The position numbers were made by a program, and so were the translations under genes. The notes under the pieces were generated by a model that saw nothing but the letters and a program-made list of their open reading frames with translations, was not told the origin of the DNA and searched no databases. DNA of 64,000 nucleotides. Origin: Phycomyces nitens (Eukaryota > Mucoromycota > Mucoromycetes > Mucorales > Phycomycetaceae). Position 1 is the first letter of the stretch. Every line of letters begins with the position of its first letter. The stretch spans positions 1,178,001 through 1,242,000 of the forward strand of contig JAHRBC010000002.1 in the NCBI GenBank assembly GCA_022702545.1, written 5' to 3'. Positions 22,860 to 34,819 of this stretch are shown in pieces.

Positions 22860-23500
22860 AGAGAGTAAAATAGACACAGGAAATCGTAACCCCCTTTTTT
22901 ATAACAACTTAATGCCAATGTAATGTTGGGCTATTTGCGGATCATTGCTATACGGTACGATATGAATTGGTAGTCTTTTACGAGAAAAGGAAGTTATACG
23001 CACGGGATAAGAGTGGGGTTGGGGATAAGGCATGATATGGGTAGCCACAGCAAAGTAATAGAATAAAGTGAATAGGGTAGTTCTCTCAACGATTCAGACA
23101 ATACAAAATGACCAGAGCAATCTATGTCCTCTGCGACAGATATATACTTGACGGAAAAAGAATCGGTTTTATTTAATCTGGCTGATATCGAGATAATAAG
23201 GCTATAGCCTCCAAGGTAGTACTATAATGTGAAAATGGGGTCGTGCACGATTCTTGGGAACCCCCCCTCCAGCCCAGATCGAACTGAATGGGTGGCCGGA
23301 CCGGACAACATCAGAAACACATTTTTTTTGCACGACTTCAAATTCAAAATCAGCGACTTTACTTTCTGAAATATGACTGTATATATCTATACATATATTT
23401 AAATGAATGAATGAATGAATGAATGTATCTATCTATCTATGTATGTATTTATAAACAAATTTAATAATAATAACATGTATATATAATATTATAATAATAA

Positions 23501-23533
<33 letters not shown>

Positions 23534-23589
23534 GATTATTATTATTTTTTGACTGGTGAATTAAGCCGTGTAACCAACTGGCCATTCTC
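22860..23589. other. Intergenic with microsatellites
   Basis: No gene seen. An AATG tract (23,402-23,425) runs into TATC repeats (23,426-23,440), and an ATT tract occupies about 23,501-23,550, just before the 3' end of the coiled-coil gene. Confidence 0.6.
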
Positions 23590-24986
23590 TTATTTTAATG
23601 TCCCTCTCCTGAGAGTAGGAATCTTCTTTTTAGTGGGTGCAGATGAGAGAGTGAGTAGAGGGGATGAATGAGGTTTGCGAGGATGGAGTGCGTCTTTATG
23701 AAATGAGTCTGTGGGTCTTGGCTTTACGGCAGGCGTCTCTGTGAGCACAATGGGTGGTATATCAATTTGAGGTTGGTCTGTACAAGGCTTATCTACAACT
23801 GGTGTCTCTGGCGGCTCAGACACATCATTATCCACTTGCTCATACTCTGGTATATCGGCCTGGTCTTTGTCTATAACTCTTGTCAGCCAATTCAACACGG
23901 ATATCCTCTTACCTTCATAGTGAGTTATCACCCGTCCCAAACCCTTGAATTCAAAGACAACTGCCGCTTGGGCCCGTTCTAGCATCTGGTCTGTCAAATG
24001 ACACAGACGCTGAAACACCTCGTCCTTTTCCCATTCTTCCTCCAGGTCTGCCAGCTTAAAGATGTGTTGGTAACCATCATCAATCCAATTAATGTTACCT
24101 CTTGTTTGGGTGGTTCAGCCGGCAGCCCAATGTCTTCCCCATTAGCTTGATTTCTATAGCACAAAAATCAGCTGATATATTTTACCATTAATGCTTACAG
24201 TTTCAATTGCTTCTTTAGTTGGGCCACCTGCGAAGCCTGCTTTCTTACGGTGGCCTCCAACATCGCATTGACAGCCATGAACGATTGATTGGCTATCTCA
24301 AGGTCTGCAATCTAAGACGGTTTAGACCATGCCTACTCCCTAGAAACACTTGCCTTGCGGTTGACCCTTGCCTCACTCATCACCGGCTCCTCTTCACTAT
24401 CATCCTTTTCTATTTCTTCGTCACTGTATTCGTCAGATTCTTCCTTTGGACTGTCCTTCAAGTCATCTTCATATTCATCATCACTACTGCCCAGCAGCGT
24501 GGATTTATTATGAGAGCTGTCAATCGCTTCTGGCGATGGGTCTCGTTCGTGATGTTCATTAGAGTATCTCCTGATGGTTGTGACTGGTGCGGTAATTGGG
24601 CCCAGAACAGAGCGAAGATTGGCCACCTGAGGCTGATGATGCACTTGTTCTGGTTTGAGTTGTTGTGAAGATGTTTGACGTTTGATGGGTTTGTAAATCT
24701 CAATTTGAGGACGACTTTCTTTAATTGGAAAAGAAGGATGGGACCGGGGTTGGTAATCCGACACAACAGAGGACTTGTATGGGCGAGTGGGATGGTAGAG
24801 ATTGATTGATGGCTTGATGGGTTCTTGGATCTTGGCCATTGAGATCTTTGGTTTGCGGGTTGTGACGGAAGATTGGGAGACATATGAAGGAGTGAGAGAA
24901 GAGGTCGAGTGGACGGATGCCGACCTGGACATGCCACTTGGCCGCAGTATGTTGACAGCCTTTGGTTGTGAGGCTTCTTTTGCCAT
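23590..24986 (-). CDS. Disordered acidic coiled-coil protein, lineage-specific
   Basis: Four exons: 24,986-24,354, 24,311-24,199, 24,153-24,099 and 24,054-23,590, giving 421 residues. The first intron (42 bases) has a GC donor in the canonical AAG|GCAAGT context and restores the reading RK|IADLEIANQSF; no GT donor there keeps the frame. Residues 1-150 are Ser/Pro-rich and basic; 165-205 are strongly acidic (SSDDEYEDDLKDSPKEESDE); 213-250 form a coiled coil (SQVAQLKKQLKL). A compact helical part follows (LADLEEEWEKDEVFQRLCHL to about KRISVLNWLTRVIDK), then a Pro-rich tail. No recognised domain. Intron 3 is 44 bases. It lies alone between transposon remnants. Confidence 0.75.
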
Positions 24987-25379
24987 TTAGAATAAGGGGA
25001 TGTTTATGATTCAAGGTAGAAAGAATAAGATAATAAATAAATAAATAAATTACTATCGGCGAGACTTCCCTACACGTGATATACTATTGGATATCAAAGG
25101 AGAGTCTGGGAAGGATCTTTTAGAGACAATTTCTGGCAGACTATGCTTATAGCCAGTCAGTCAATGAATAGGTATGCGAGTCTTATTAGGAAGAGAACTC
25201 ATGGTCCATCCCGCTATTGAACATCCCCCTCAGGGGAGAGGACCCTCACCACCTGGATCACCACGTCAGACTTGTTCCATTACAGCCAACAAAGCTGTTA
25301 TCTCCTCTCGCACCACTTTTACCATTGACTCCTCTGCTCCCAACAGCCATGCTAGCACTTGAAAGAAAGAAAGAAAAAA

Positions 25380-25790
25380 GGGTCTTTTTTTCTTCTTCTT
25401 TCCACTCTTGTTTTCCTCAAAGGCCCATATGAAAATTTCGCACTGCGTGTGTCTTTTATTACTGCTCATCATGATCTCTTTCCTCTTTGAATTGACCAAA
25501 GCCTTACTCCTGCTTACCATAACTCTACCACTGCTCTCGAATTCCATTTGATTGACAAAGCTGGCTGCGAGCGTGCTTGTAAATCTGTGATCTCCTTTAA
25601 AAATATCTTTGCCACACCTGTGTTCCTTCTTCCAAGAGGTTCTTGCGTCTGAGTGTGTTCCGAATAACCTCTTTATGGCTTGCCTAATTTCGATACATTC
25701 GCTACCCATCTCACGCACTGTCTTTCCAGATATGGCAATCTATGCGAAATCACTTTGAATGGTTTGTAAACTGCGATATCAATTAGCTTT
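25380..25790 (+). pseudogene. Possible retrotransposon ORF1 (Gag-like) remnant
   Basis: One frame reads EFHLIDKAGCERACKSVISF then KNIFATPVFLLPRGSC, and continues after stops as LPNFDTFATHLTHCLSRYGN. This resembles the ORF1 protein of Mucorales LINEs as I remember it, but I cannot confirm that without a search. Stops interrupt it. The minus strand carries an overlapping 150-codon frame that I take as a shadow. Confidence 0.3.
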
Positions 25791-26208
25791 ATATGGTACC
25801 AAAAACGGTAAATAATAGACTTGACATGAAATATATAATAAACTAGACCTCTTTTATAACAGAGAAGTGGGAGTATCAGAGCTTTTTAAAACGGAACTAA
25901 AGAGCTACAGTGGCTCCGGTGCCAAATTACACACGTACAAACTCCCCATATTAGCGAGTCAATTCAATATCCCCCAGAAAATTACTTCTTTAACTATCTC
26001 GTTGTATTATACTAACTTTTGTTTAATAGATCATGTCAAAAAAATATATGAGTGGGTAAATACAGCATTCAATAACCAAAAGAGTACTTATTTAAAACAA
26101 AAAGAACTGGGTGTTTTGTTGAGCAACCATTTGCCTTGTTTTAATCTATACGATTTAGTATTGACATGTAATGCCTTTCACATACTTTAACTGATATTTT
26201 TTCTCCTA

Positions 26209-26640
26209 CTATTCATGAATCGGAAAATCCAGTTCCTTAATATTTCTTGGAGCTAATACTCTTGGCCTTATTTTATGCCCAATATAAACCCACAAATTAA
26301 TAAGGTCGATATCTGGGCTATTTGGTTGCCATACAATTACTGGGACACCATGGCACTTCTTCCGGTCGTCAGCCAGCTTTGACTTGTGACAAAGAGCATT
26401 GTCTTGATAAAAAGACTCCTCGTCATAAAGTTCATTCAGATTACCCAAGAAAGGGTCAATTTTTCCTCATAGTAAGTCGATATAGGCATACTGGTCAAGA
26501 GTGTTGACTATGGTCTTTAAAGGGTCGACTCGTCTTGTTTAACGGCCCAGCACCGTTATCAAGCTACCGCTGAACTGCATTCTTGGTATAATGCAGTATA
26601 TTTTTACTTCTGACTAGAATGGCAACGTTAGTGAAACGAA
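26209..26640 (-). pseudogene. Tc1-like transposase, catalytic half only
   Basis: Minus-strand frame with two stops. It contains SEVKIYCIIPRMQFSGSLIT, the second catalytic block FYQDNALCHKSKLADD and the third-block region WQPNSPDIDLINLWVYIG, where the expected glutamate is leucine. The N-terminal half is gone. It ends about 50 bases before Tc1 copy B and belongs to another Tc1 subfamily. Confidence 0.6.
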
Positions 26641-26696
26641 GACAGAGGATGTGGTTACAGGCTTCCTAGCCGCGCTTTTATTCTCAGATTATAATA

Positions 26697-28047
26697 TATA
26701 TCAACTTCTTTAATATATATCTTGTAAACAAAGATAGCAAATATATTAAAACTTTGGTTTTATACTTTGAGTAATATATATATTTTGATAAAATAATAAA
26801 AAAAAGTGATATTAATATATGGTGTAGCCACCATGATCCTTTATTACGGCTCTTACTCTGTTAGGCATACTTGCGACAAGAGTATACAGTACTTTTGGGA
26901 CTACCTGTTCCCACTCCTGAAGAATACAAGCCTTGAGATTATTAACATTGTTAACAGACACCTTCCTCTCTTGAACCTTGGCCTTTAAAGCATGCCAAAC
27001 ATGCTCGATCGGGTTGAGATCTGGACTTTCGGATGGCCAGTAGTCAAATCGCTGAATTTCTCAACGATTCTTCCACCATGTTGTATACGAGCCAGTATGA
27101 TAGCTGGCCCCGTCTTCTTGGAATGTGAACATTGTGACATGTTTCTCGTTTAATTTCTGGTGCTATGGATTGAAGTCCTTGGACATGACGAGAACCCACA
27201 ATAAATCTGAGCTCCGGCTCCTTACAAACAAAAAAGAAGTCCTTGGACAAACAATTGACATGGGCATCTCGGTCAACAGACACTAAGAAACGATAAAGGC
27301 CCAAGGCCACCAGCCTAGAAACAACCCCATACCATGACAGAACCTTTTTCATACTTTTCCGTTGTAATGGTATGCCTTTTGTGATGTCTCTATCCAGGCT
27401 TACGTATCACAAATGGGTCAGAATCATTTCCCTTTACCATGAATCTGAACTCATCTGACTATACCACCCTACTCCAGTCGTCGATGCTAAAGTTGGTGCT
27501 AGCTTTAGCCCAACGCAGCCGATTCTTCTTCTGTTTGATGGTAAGGCTAGGATTTGATACAGGCTTGTAAGATCTGAAGCCTTTTGCTCTTAAATATTTG
27601 ATAACTGTCTCTCTACAGATAATGACACCTGCGGCTGCCAAATTTCCTTTGTGGCATGAAAAACTTTCAAACGGATTCCGTCTCACACTCAAGCAAAGAC
27701 TTGTAACATCAGTGACACTAAGCTTTTTTGGTCTTCCAGATCTAGACTTTGTACTAGCTGTACCAGTTTCTTTCAAGCGTTTGATGGTGGTATTAATTGT
27801 TGATCGAGGGATGCTCATGTAGTTTGCAATCTCAGTTGGGGTATGGTTGGCATTAGAGAGCCAAATAATACCTCCACGCTCAAACTCAGACAACTTGTGT
27901 CTAGGAGATGGGCTTCTGGTTCTTTTATTTCTCGATGACATGAGTGATCAAGTTAGTAGAAAAAGCTCTGGGAAGAATAACAAAAAAGGGATGTTGAAAA
28001 AGAAAGGCTAATTTTTAAGAGTGTCGCTCATTTACTGGGTCTGAGTG
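26697..28047 (-). mobile_element. Tc1-like element, copy B (near full length)
   Basis: Minus strand, from TA plus CACTCAGACCCAGTAAATGA at 28,047 down to the 3' boundary shared with copy A at about 26,697 (1,351 bp). The transposase starts at ATG 27,939-27,941 (MSSRNKRTRSPSPRHKLSEF) and keeps HTH, WSRVV and the later FTFQEDGASYHT and WPSESPDLNPIEHVWHALK blocks. It therefore still has all three catalytic acids in translation, but in more than one frame: TAG replaces the TGG of copy A (27,315-27,317), an insertion disrupts 27,186-27,235, and a TGA follows near 27,060. It ends NRVRAVIKDHGGYTIY. I could not match a right-hand copy of the CACTCAGACCC end. Confidence 0.75.
27172..27249. repeat. 50-bp insertion flanked by a 14-bp direct repeat inside Tc1 copy B
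   Basis: GAAGTCCTTGGACA occurs at 27,172-27,185 and 27,236-27,249. The 50 bases between (ending in CTTACAAACAAAAAA on the plus strand) are absent from copy A at the same place, where the 14-mer is present once. This has the form of a target site duplication around a small A-tailed insert. Confidence 0.7.
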
Positions 28048-28288
28048 TATTGTTGTGAATGAGGGTGGGAAGGACCCCATTGTGTGGATCTGCTGTGACT
28101 GGGAAACCCCTCGCATATAAATAGCTGTAGAGCCAGTCTTCCTGCTCTTTGAGAAATGTATTTGATTTGAAACCATACCACCCCTTTTGGTTTGGAGTGA
28201 ATTGAACAATGTGAAGGGTGAGGCGCTTGTACCTTTAGAAAAAATTTATCGCATACGTTTTATTTGTACTTTTATTTACCATTTGTAT

Positions 28289-30290
28289 AGATTTTTGGAC
28301 CTCTGAACCATGTGATTGGACCCTCACAAATTATTTGTCCAAGTTAATTGCCCGTGACCCTGCACTCAGCAGACATAGCGCATTCAATAGACTCATTAAG
28401 GATTCTATGATAATCAAAAACCATGTGATATCAGGCACAATCGCCGAGACAATGGCAAATGCGATGGTATCCAGTTTACAAGTCAGTATACTTTATTTTT
28501 TCAGTTCATCATAATTATTATTACTACTATTGTTAACCAGTGTTTATAGAATTCGAGGGGAAAACAAACGTTTAACGAGTTTTTTTTGTCAGCCATGCTG
28601 GGAGAATGACTAAAGAAACGTTGAAATATAGTTTTCAAAAGGTAATATGAATACCACATATTCCTGCATTTGGTAAAATTAAACACGTATACTCACTTTT
28701 ATGTCAATGAATCTATACACTCGATTAAGAGGTTCTATGGCTGAAAAAGTGGCCAATGAATAAGAGCAAGAAAATGCTAAGAAACGACCTATGGATGACA
28801 ACGATTGCGAAGAAGGTCCAAGTCGCCGTACTAGGACAGGTAAAACTAAGGAGATTTCCGTGATTGATGACAATCAAATCAGCAAACAAGGCGATGCCAA
28901 TAACCATATCAACAATGGTAGCGATAAAAGGGGGTGATATCTGGGAAGAATGGAAAGAACTCCATGACGATCAGAAAAGTAATAAAGGCTTCATGCATCT
29001 GAGGTAAAAAGAGTACTATGTGGCAACATTTACGTGCCCTTACTTTTTATTACATTTAGCCCAGAAATGCACAATATGATTTGGTACGGCAAGCTGGTTC
29101 GGCGACGAAGCTGTCTACCTCCTGAGCTTTAAGACAAGCTAAATCAGGATATTAGCCCGTGTCTTTTTGACATGTCTGTGGCTATATTCGATGCGGTATG
29201 TCTCTATAGTCATTGAGTTGGGAATAAGAAAATCTAACTCTACTAGTATTATAGGAATCAATCACAGAAATGCAAAGTTGCATTGAGGTTCTCAATTGTG
29301 CTGTGGTGGATGATCCGATCCTTGTTGCCGAAAGAAAGTTGATTGTTGACATTTGTCGCAATTTGTAAGTAAATTTAGTAAAGACTTGGAAGATATACTC
29401 AATTGCAATGCCTTTTTTTTTAGAACTATGTGTATGATGATTGTGGCATACAAGTACTTTACAAGTCGGAATCGTGCTACCAATCATACCTTTTTGACAA
29501 CTGTGTAAAGGCCACAACCAAATATCTACGCAATGTCAATCATAATGCCACATTCTTTCCAGGAGAGATTGAGCTCGATGCCATGACAGCCCAACTACAG
29601 TTAAAAGGAATGAATGACCACCGGTACAAGTACAATGCTGATGGAACCCTCAAAGCCAATGATTTTGCTTATGCTGAAATCCTCTTGACTGAGGTATCAT
29701 CTGGCTATGTGTCAAACAACGCCGGAAAAATCATCTTTGACCATTACAAAGCTATGTTTGGTATGTTGGCAATGATACGAACCGTGGCGTTGGGATACAA
29801 CAACGCATCATTCAACGCTTTCACCAAACTAAAGATCCATTTCCTGCATGGCAACGGTAAGTGACTTGTGCAATATTATGTTCAAGTGTATTTGGTGCTC
29901 AAAAATATACTCTTATTCTACATAGGCAGGTCCATCAGACATTGGACAATGTCAACACCTGCACCTGGTATTTATATAATGACAAAAGAACAGAGGGTGG
30001 ATGTCCCTATCAGTTTTTCTGAAAAGGACATCACACTTGATCCCTTCCTCTGTTTCTTCAAGACACTTGCTGTAAGTTGGATGGCACAAGTACATGACTT
30101 GAATAAAGAAATAATTTATTAACTCACGGTATTGATTTTAGAAATATAGGTTTCTTGTGAGAATACCCTTCGAGCATTGAAGGAAATCAAGCAATAGCAC
30201 AAGACAGCCTACCGCTCAAAGGACAAGAAGCACTACTCACTATGCAAAATCATTAGCCTGGTGATAATCCGCCTAAATGAAAAAAAAAAA
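28289..30290 (+). pseudogene. Uncharacterised Mucorales family gene, copy 1 (decayed, multi-exon)
   Basis: Recognisable exons: 28,289-28,481 (DPALSRHSAFNRLIKDSMII), about 28,736-29,008 (KKRPMDDNDCEEGPSRRTRT, then WEEWKELHDDQKSNKGFMHL), 29,060-29,198, 29,258-29,367, 29,424-29,862 (YDDCGIQVLYKSESCYQSYL ... TEVSSGYVSNNAGKIIFDHY) and 29,927-30,072 (SIRHWTMSTPAPGIYIMTKE). GT...AG introns separate them. In-frame stops near 28,768 and 29,131 and a frame ambiguity near 28,935 argue that it is dead. The second copy is inverted at 34,820-35,900. The pattern of charged linker plus a conserved alpha/beta domain is typical of a large lineage-specific family of unknown function. Confidence 0.55.
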
Positions 30291-30299
30291 GCACGCGAG

Positions 30300-31530
30300 T
30301 ATTGTAGTAGAGCATGGTCCTTTGAATATACCCAGCAGTCCAACAAGCGGCTAGACTATATCTCCCACAATATGATTACCTTATTGTATTTTATCTTGAG
30401 CATTATTATCTTCCTTACCTATAATAAATATCCAGTGGCAATAACTTCATGTTATCTTATCAAACTATCTATATATTCTCACTTCACATTGTGCTGCCTT
30501 GTCATTAACAAATCCCACTGCAAAAACCATCTCATTTCATTTTTTGATATACCAATCGAATAAAGGGAGTTGTATTATTGGGCTGGGATCCAGTAGAATT
30601 ATGTTCAAGAGTGATGGAACGATGGGTTCCGAATCAAGAACAGGAATCGCACAAAGGGTTTAGGGTATCTAGTCAAGGTAAGGGAGGGCAATGACTCTAT
30701 CCAAAGTCTGGTTACTCGCCTGTTGTCTAAAAACAAGTGCAGCGCAATTATAGCACGAAATAAACTAGATAGCTTTTAAATTGCAATATATAACCAGGGA
30801 TATATCCAAGACACTCCCTAGAGTAGATAACGAGAAAGAACTGCTTCTATTAAGATGGCCCGTGACCTTATTACTTATGTTACTCTCTAGGTGTTTTATC
30901 CTAATTAAATGGATTGTGTGCTTTTTACTTTGAAATGGGCTTCCAAAATACAATGATATCCGTGTCGTGCGTGCACGTTGTCTATATTTTTCGACTAGTT
31001 TACAAGTGAGAAGGTTAGCGGAGATTGGTAAAGATTTTTTTTGTATGAGACAAGATTTATTGAATTGCCCAAAAAAAACATGTATTACTTTCAATGGAGG
31101 AGAGGTAGGTGCCTGGGGAGATATTGATGCACACATAAATGTGTGGGAAACTAATGAAGGTATATACGGTAGGAAATTTACATAAGGGTTATATGAGAAA
31201 AAACAATAGGAAGAAAGCATATCATAGGCATAAAGTCGAGAAGTGGAGATGACTAGTCAAGAAGGTGGGAAGATGAAAACAAGGAATGTATGTCTTGTCC
31301 ACCGAGTCACTCACGTGGACATGTCTTGTATTAATGACATGCTTTAGAAAGGATCTTAATTTATAATGATGATATGTTAGCTGTATCTTATATTTTCACT
31401 CTATTTTAACCCCATTAAGTGTAGATTGTAATATAAAACCCTATAGCAATGTTCATACACAATATCATCTAAAAATGTTATGCCCCATCAAGAAACGTCG
31501 TGTCTTAAGGATCGCTGGCTTGTTTGACAT
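30300..31530. other. Intergenic, no supported gene
   Basis: Short frames at 30,261-30,563 and 30,967-31,185 (plus) and 31,220-30,765 (minus) show no domain and mutual overlap. I see no RNA gene or repeat worth naming here. Confidence 0.35.
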
Positions 31531-31857
31531 TAGGGCTGGTAAACCGTAAAATACCGCGCTTTGTTCAATTTTTTTAATAAGCATCATTGGATATGTTCGT
31601 CAAAAAGTCTCAAAAAATATTTGAACAAAACGTAAAAATTTGAACATGAAAAATCCTGTTCAAATCATGCAAGAAAAAAAATTATTTCTTTCTAATAGGT
31701 TATCCATGCAAAAACAAAAATTTGATAGGTTCCAATGTGCGATAAAAGGTAGTGAACCGCTGTTTTTGCGCTCACAATTGGCAATGCTATCATACTATCA
31801 TTGGCTAACCAAAAAAAAATTGAACAAAGCGCAGTATTTTACGGTTGACCAGGCCTA
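31531..31857. mobile_element. MITE with about 46-bp terminal inverted repeats and TA target site
   Basis: The left end TAGGGCTGGTAAACCGTAAA (continuing ATACCGCGCTTTGTTCAATT and T-run, 31,531-31,575) is the near-perfect inverse of the right end (about 31,811-31,857). The two differ at only three or so positions plus T-run length. Flanking TA and no transposase make it a non-autonomous Tc1/mariner-type MITE, 327 bp including one TA on each side. The internal frame on the plus strand is not a gene. Confidence 0.8.
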
Positions 31858-31960
31858 GTGTTTATTTGAATACAGTTCTCTTTCTCTTTTTTGGTATATT
31901 CTCCATAATAAACTCCTCCCAGTCTTTGAAAGCTACCACATCTTTTTCGGGGGGAATGCT

Positions 31961-32740
31961 TTATATAGCTTCCAATATGCGTGCTTCTAAATCAGCATCA
32001 ATACTTCTGTGATTATCAGACTGGATATCAACACTCTGCGTTTCATCACAGTATTCCAAGCCTGTCGTGCTATCCGACCGAAAGTTTGTTTCATCGTCTG
32101 AAGAAAAATGCATTGTGTCAAGTTCGTAGGCGTACTTGACTTCGAGGATTGTATTCAGCTTGGTGTAGTTTGAGTGAACCAATCGCCTCAAGGATAAAAC
32201 GGCTGCCAGCATATGAGCAAATGATGCCGCATGAGTTTCTTCCTTGGGCACTGAAAAGCTGCCTTTTTTGTACGTGATCAAGTGATCCTATGAAACGAAT
32301 CGTGTACCGTAGACTATGAGCTTAAGTCCTTGCCATTGACATGTGACAGCTTCTAGCTGCTCCATCACTTCTGCACTCCCAAGAAGACCAGTCCATTTCC
32401 TGAGCATAGCTTTCTGTAATGCTTTTCCTTTTCTCATGTCGCTCTTTACGCCTTTTAGACTAGGTTTTTCTTCTGCAGAGAAATAGTCATTATCGTCATT
32501 GACATTTCTTAGGATAAAATCCACGCGCTGATTATCAACATCAAATTCTTTGGTGATATTAGAATAGCAGTCTGCTCTTTTTGAAGTGAATTGATCATCG
32601 TATACAAATGCGTTATCGAAAACTGCCGAATAGACATGAGTTTGGAACCAAGTCTTGTTATGATTTTCTTTCAACTAGGTCGACCGGTGGGCACAGTCAT
32701 TGACTTCACTGGAAACAGGGGTCTTTTAAATAAAATGCCT
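31961..32740 (-). pseudogene. Uncharacterised Mucorales family protein with in-frame stops
   Basis: One continuous minus-strand frame of about 250 codons. It is interrupted by TAG at 32,282-32,284 (between FVS and DHLITYKKGSF) and TAG at 32,675-32,677 (between RST and LKENHNKTWF). The protein reads TWFQTHVYSAVFDNAFVYDD, KRADCYSNITKEFDVDNQRVD, FSAEEKPSLKGVKSDMRKGK, LEAVTCQWQGLKLIVYG. It suggests a nuclease-like or restriction-like alpha/beta fold only by general look. No ATG start was found. Confidence 0.45.
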
Positions 32741-32744
32741 CAAA

Positions 32745-33559
32745 GAATAGGACTCTGATCGTAAGTCAAGGGATTTAGGAATGATTGATTTTAAGAGAGG
32801 TTTCAAGTAGATTTTTTTGTCAAGGTATATATAAAAAAGAATTAAACAACCGTTCTTACGTCATGTGACCACTTTTCGTACGACGGTTCAATCTTGAGAG
32901 AGAAGATTAAAGTTATTTACTGATTCAAAGTGTATTCTTGATCGACTCTGGTTTGATAGGTGTACCAGTTTAAGAATCTTGTATACAATGGCGTCTGCTC
33001 CCAAACAAGAAGATGATTTAAGAAAGTGATTCTAATATGTAAATTGTGATGCGTAAAGAAAGAAGTATTGACAACCAAAATATATCACAATTGATTAATG
33101 CGAGATTGTGGGACTTCTTTTGCCGTGCCGTTTTACTGATACTGTAATTCGACGACTTTTTTTTATTATTATTTCTAAATCTCCTATGATCAATTGCTTA
33201 AAAATTGGACTATGTATGTCCATAAAGAAGCCATTTTTTGAACCTTCAAGATAGATGTGCCTAATATATGATGTGGAAAGATACGGATATTGACTAGAAA
33301 GAAAAATGTATTTTTATTGATAAAGCTAGCTTCAATATCAATATGAGATTCAATTGGGCAAGATCTGTAATATAAATACAAGCAATAGACGACAAAAACA
33401 AGATAAACTATCCACGGCGTCTTGACGACTTTTCCTAATTTAGCAGTAATGCATAAGTTTTTAAGGCTACCACCCATAAAACTAAAAGAAAAAGAAAAAA
33501 GAAAGAAAGATCAAAGTGATGGAAAGTACTGTTCATTAGAGAGCTAGGTTATTTGATCT
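32745..33559. other. Intergenic, no supported gene
   Basis: AT-rich. A 95-codon frame on the minus strand (33,477-33,190) has one hydrophobic stretch but no recognisable family. Confidence 0.35.
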
Positions 33560-34380
33560 AAAGATTGAAGAGTGCATGGGAGCATCAGCTGTAGTGAAGC
33601 AGTTGGGGATTCACATTCGAACATCACAAAGATGGTTTAAGCAGCATGGTATGTGGTCTGATAATATTTTTAACGGCTGTAACAAAGTAGGGCGCAAATG
33701 TATTCTAACTAAGCAACATAAAGATACTGTTATCAACTTCATTGATGATCATCTCTCTGCTTTTGTTGCTAAAGTGACAAAGCATTTATTGAAACGGTTC
33801 AACAATCTTAACATTTCGCACAGTGTTGTTTATAACTTTATAAGCAAATGCAACTTTTTTGTTGAAAAAGGCAGATTTCTATTATATTTAAAGAAACATA
33901 TAAAAAGAGTAAGTGACATGATTGGTCTTAATAGGAAAATACAGACATGAACTTCCTGGCCAATCTCATGTTTCTTGACAAGTCTGCTTTTGATATAAAC
34001 ATGACACGCTCAAAAGCCTGGCCTAAAAAAAGGCACTCGTACTATTAGTACCATTACCACCAGAGATGAAATGTCTATATTGACTATCTTTACAGGCTTG
34101 ATAACAGTTGGCGTAAAAAAACAAGTTTTGCTAAGAAGAGAAAGGCTTAAGGATGGATAAACTCAGGAACTTTACTATATTAGTTTCTTAAAAATAACTC
34201 TTGATGAAATGGCTAATGAACTCATTTATACTCCTGAAAACATCGATATATTGGGTGTCAAGAAGATATATATATATATATATATCTTCCTACTCTCCAG
34301 AGCTTACCCCATAGAACAATTCTGGGCAATAGCAAAGAGTAAGATTAGGCACCATAGCTTTTTGTAGAATGACACTATAA
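33560..34380 (+). pseudogene. IS630-like (DDE_3) transposase, degenerate
   Basis: N-terminal HTH region ASAVVKQLGIHIRTSQRWFK and GRKCILTKQHKDTVINFIDD are open to 33,948. In other frames follow LMFLDKSAFDINMTRSKAW (first block, with the acidic pair altered to DK), ITVGVKKQVLLRRERL, and the C-terminal PIEQFWAIAKSKIRHHSF. The third block is split by a frameshift next to an AT dinucleotide tract (34,264-34,290). Same family as the fragment at 22,528-22,842. Confidence 0.65.
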
Positions 34381-34819
34381 AAAATAATTGCGGAAGACTG
34401 CAATAGGGTAGAGACAAATTCACTTGAAGGTTTTCTTTCGCACTCTTACGTGTTCTGGGATATGATGTCAAAGCAAATAGCTTATGCAATGGCGCAAACG
34501 ACTTAATTATAATGCACAGATAAGAGATATTAGATCAGATACATGTATATTTGCAACAATGATGATTTGTTATTTCCAATGAATATTTATTATAGGAAAA
34601 CAAAGTAATCGGGTATTGGACTGCTAGGCACACTCAAAGGATCATGTTTTGCTACAATACTTGTGTGGTTTACTTCATTTAGGCCAATGATCACTGGATT
34701 GATAATGTTGCAGAGTTTTTGGTGTTTATTGTCATTTGAACGTGAAACAGTTTTGTGTTCTTGCTAAAGTTTCTTTAATACTGGAAAGGTCTTCTCGCAA
34801 TCAACCTATATTTCCAAAA

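Noticed and set aside
23402..23550. Repeat cluster as a possible CRISPR array
   Set aside because: Simple 3-4 base microsatellites without spacers; there are no cas genes and the DNA is eukaryotic.
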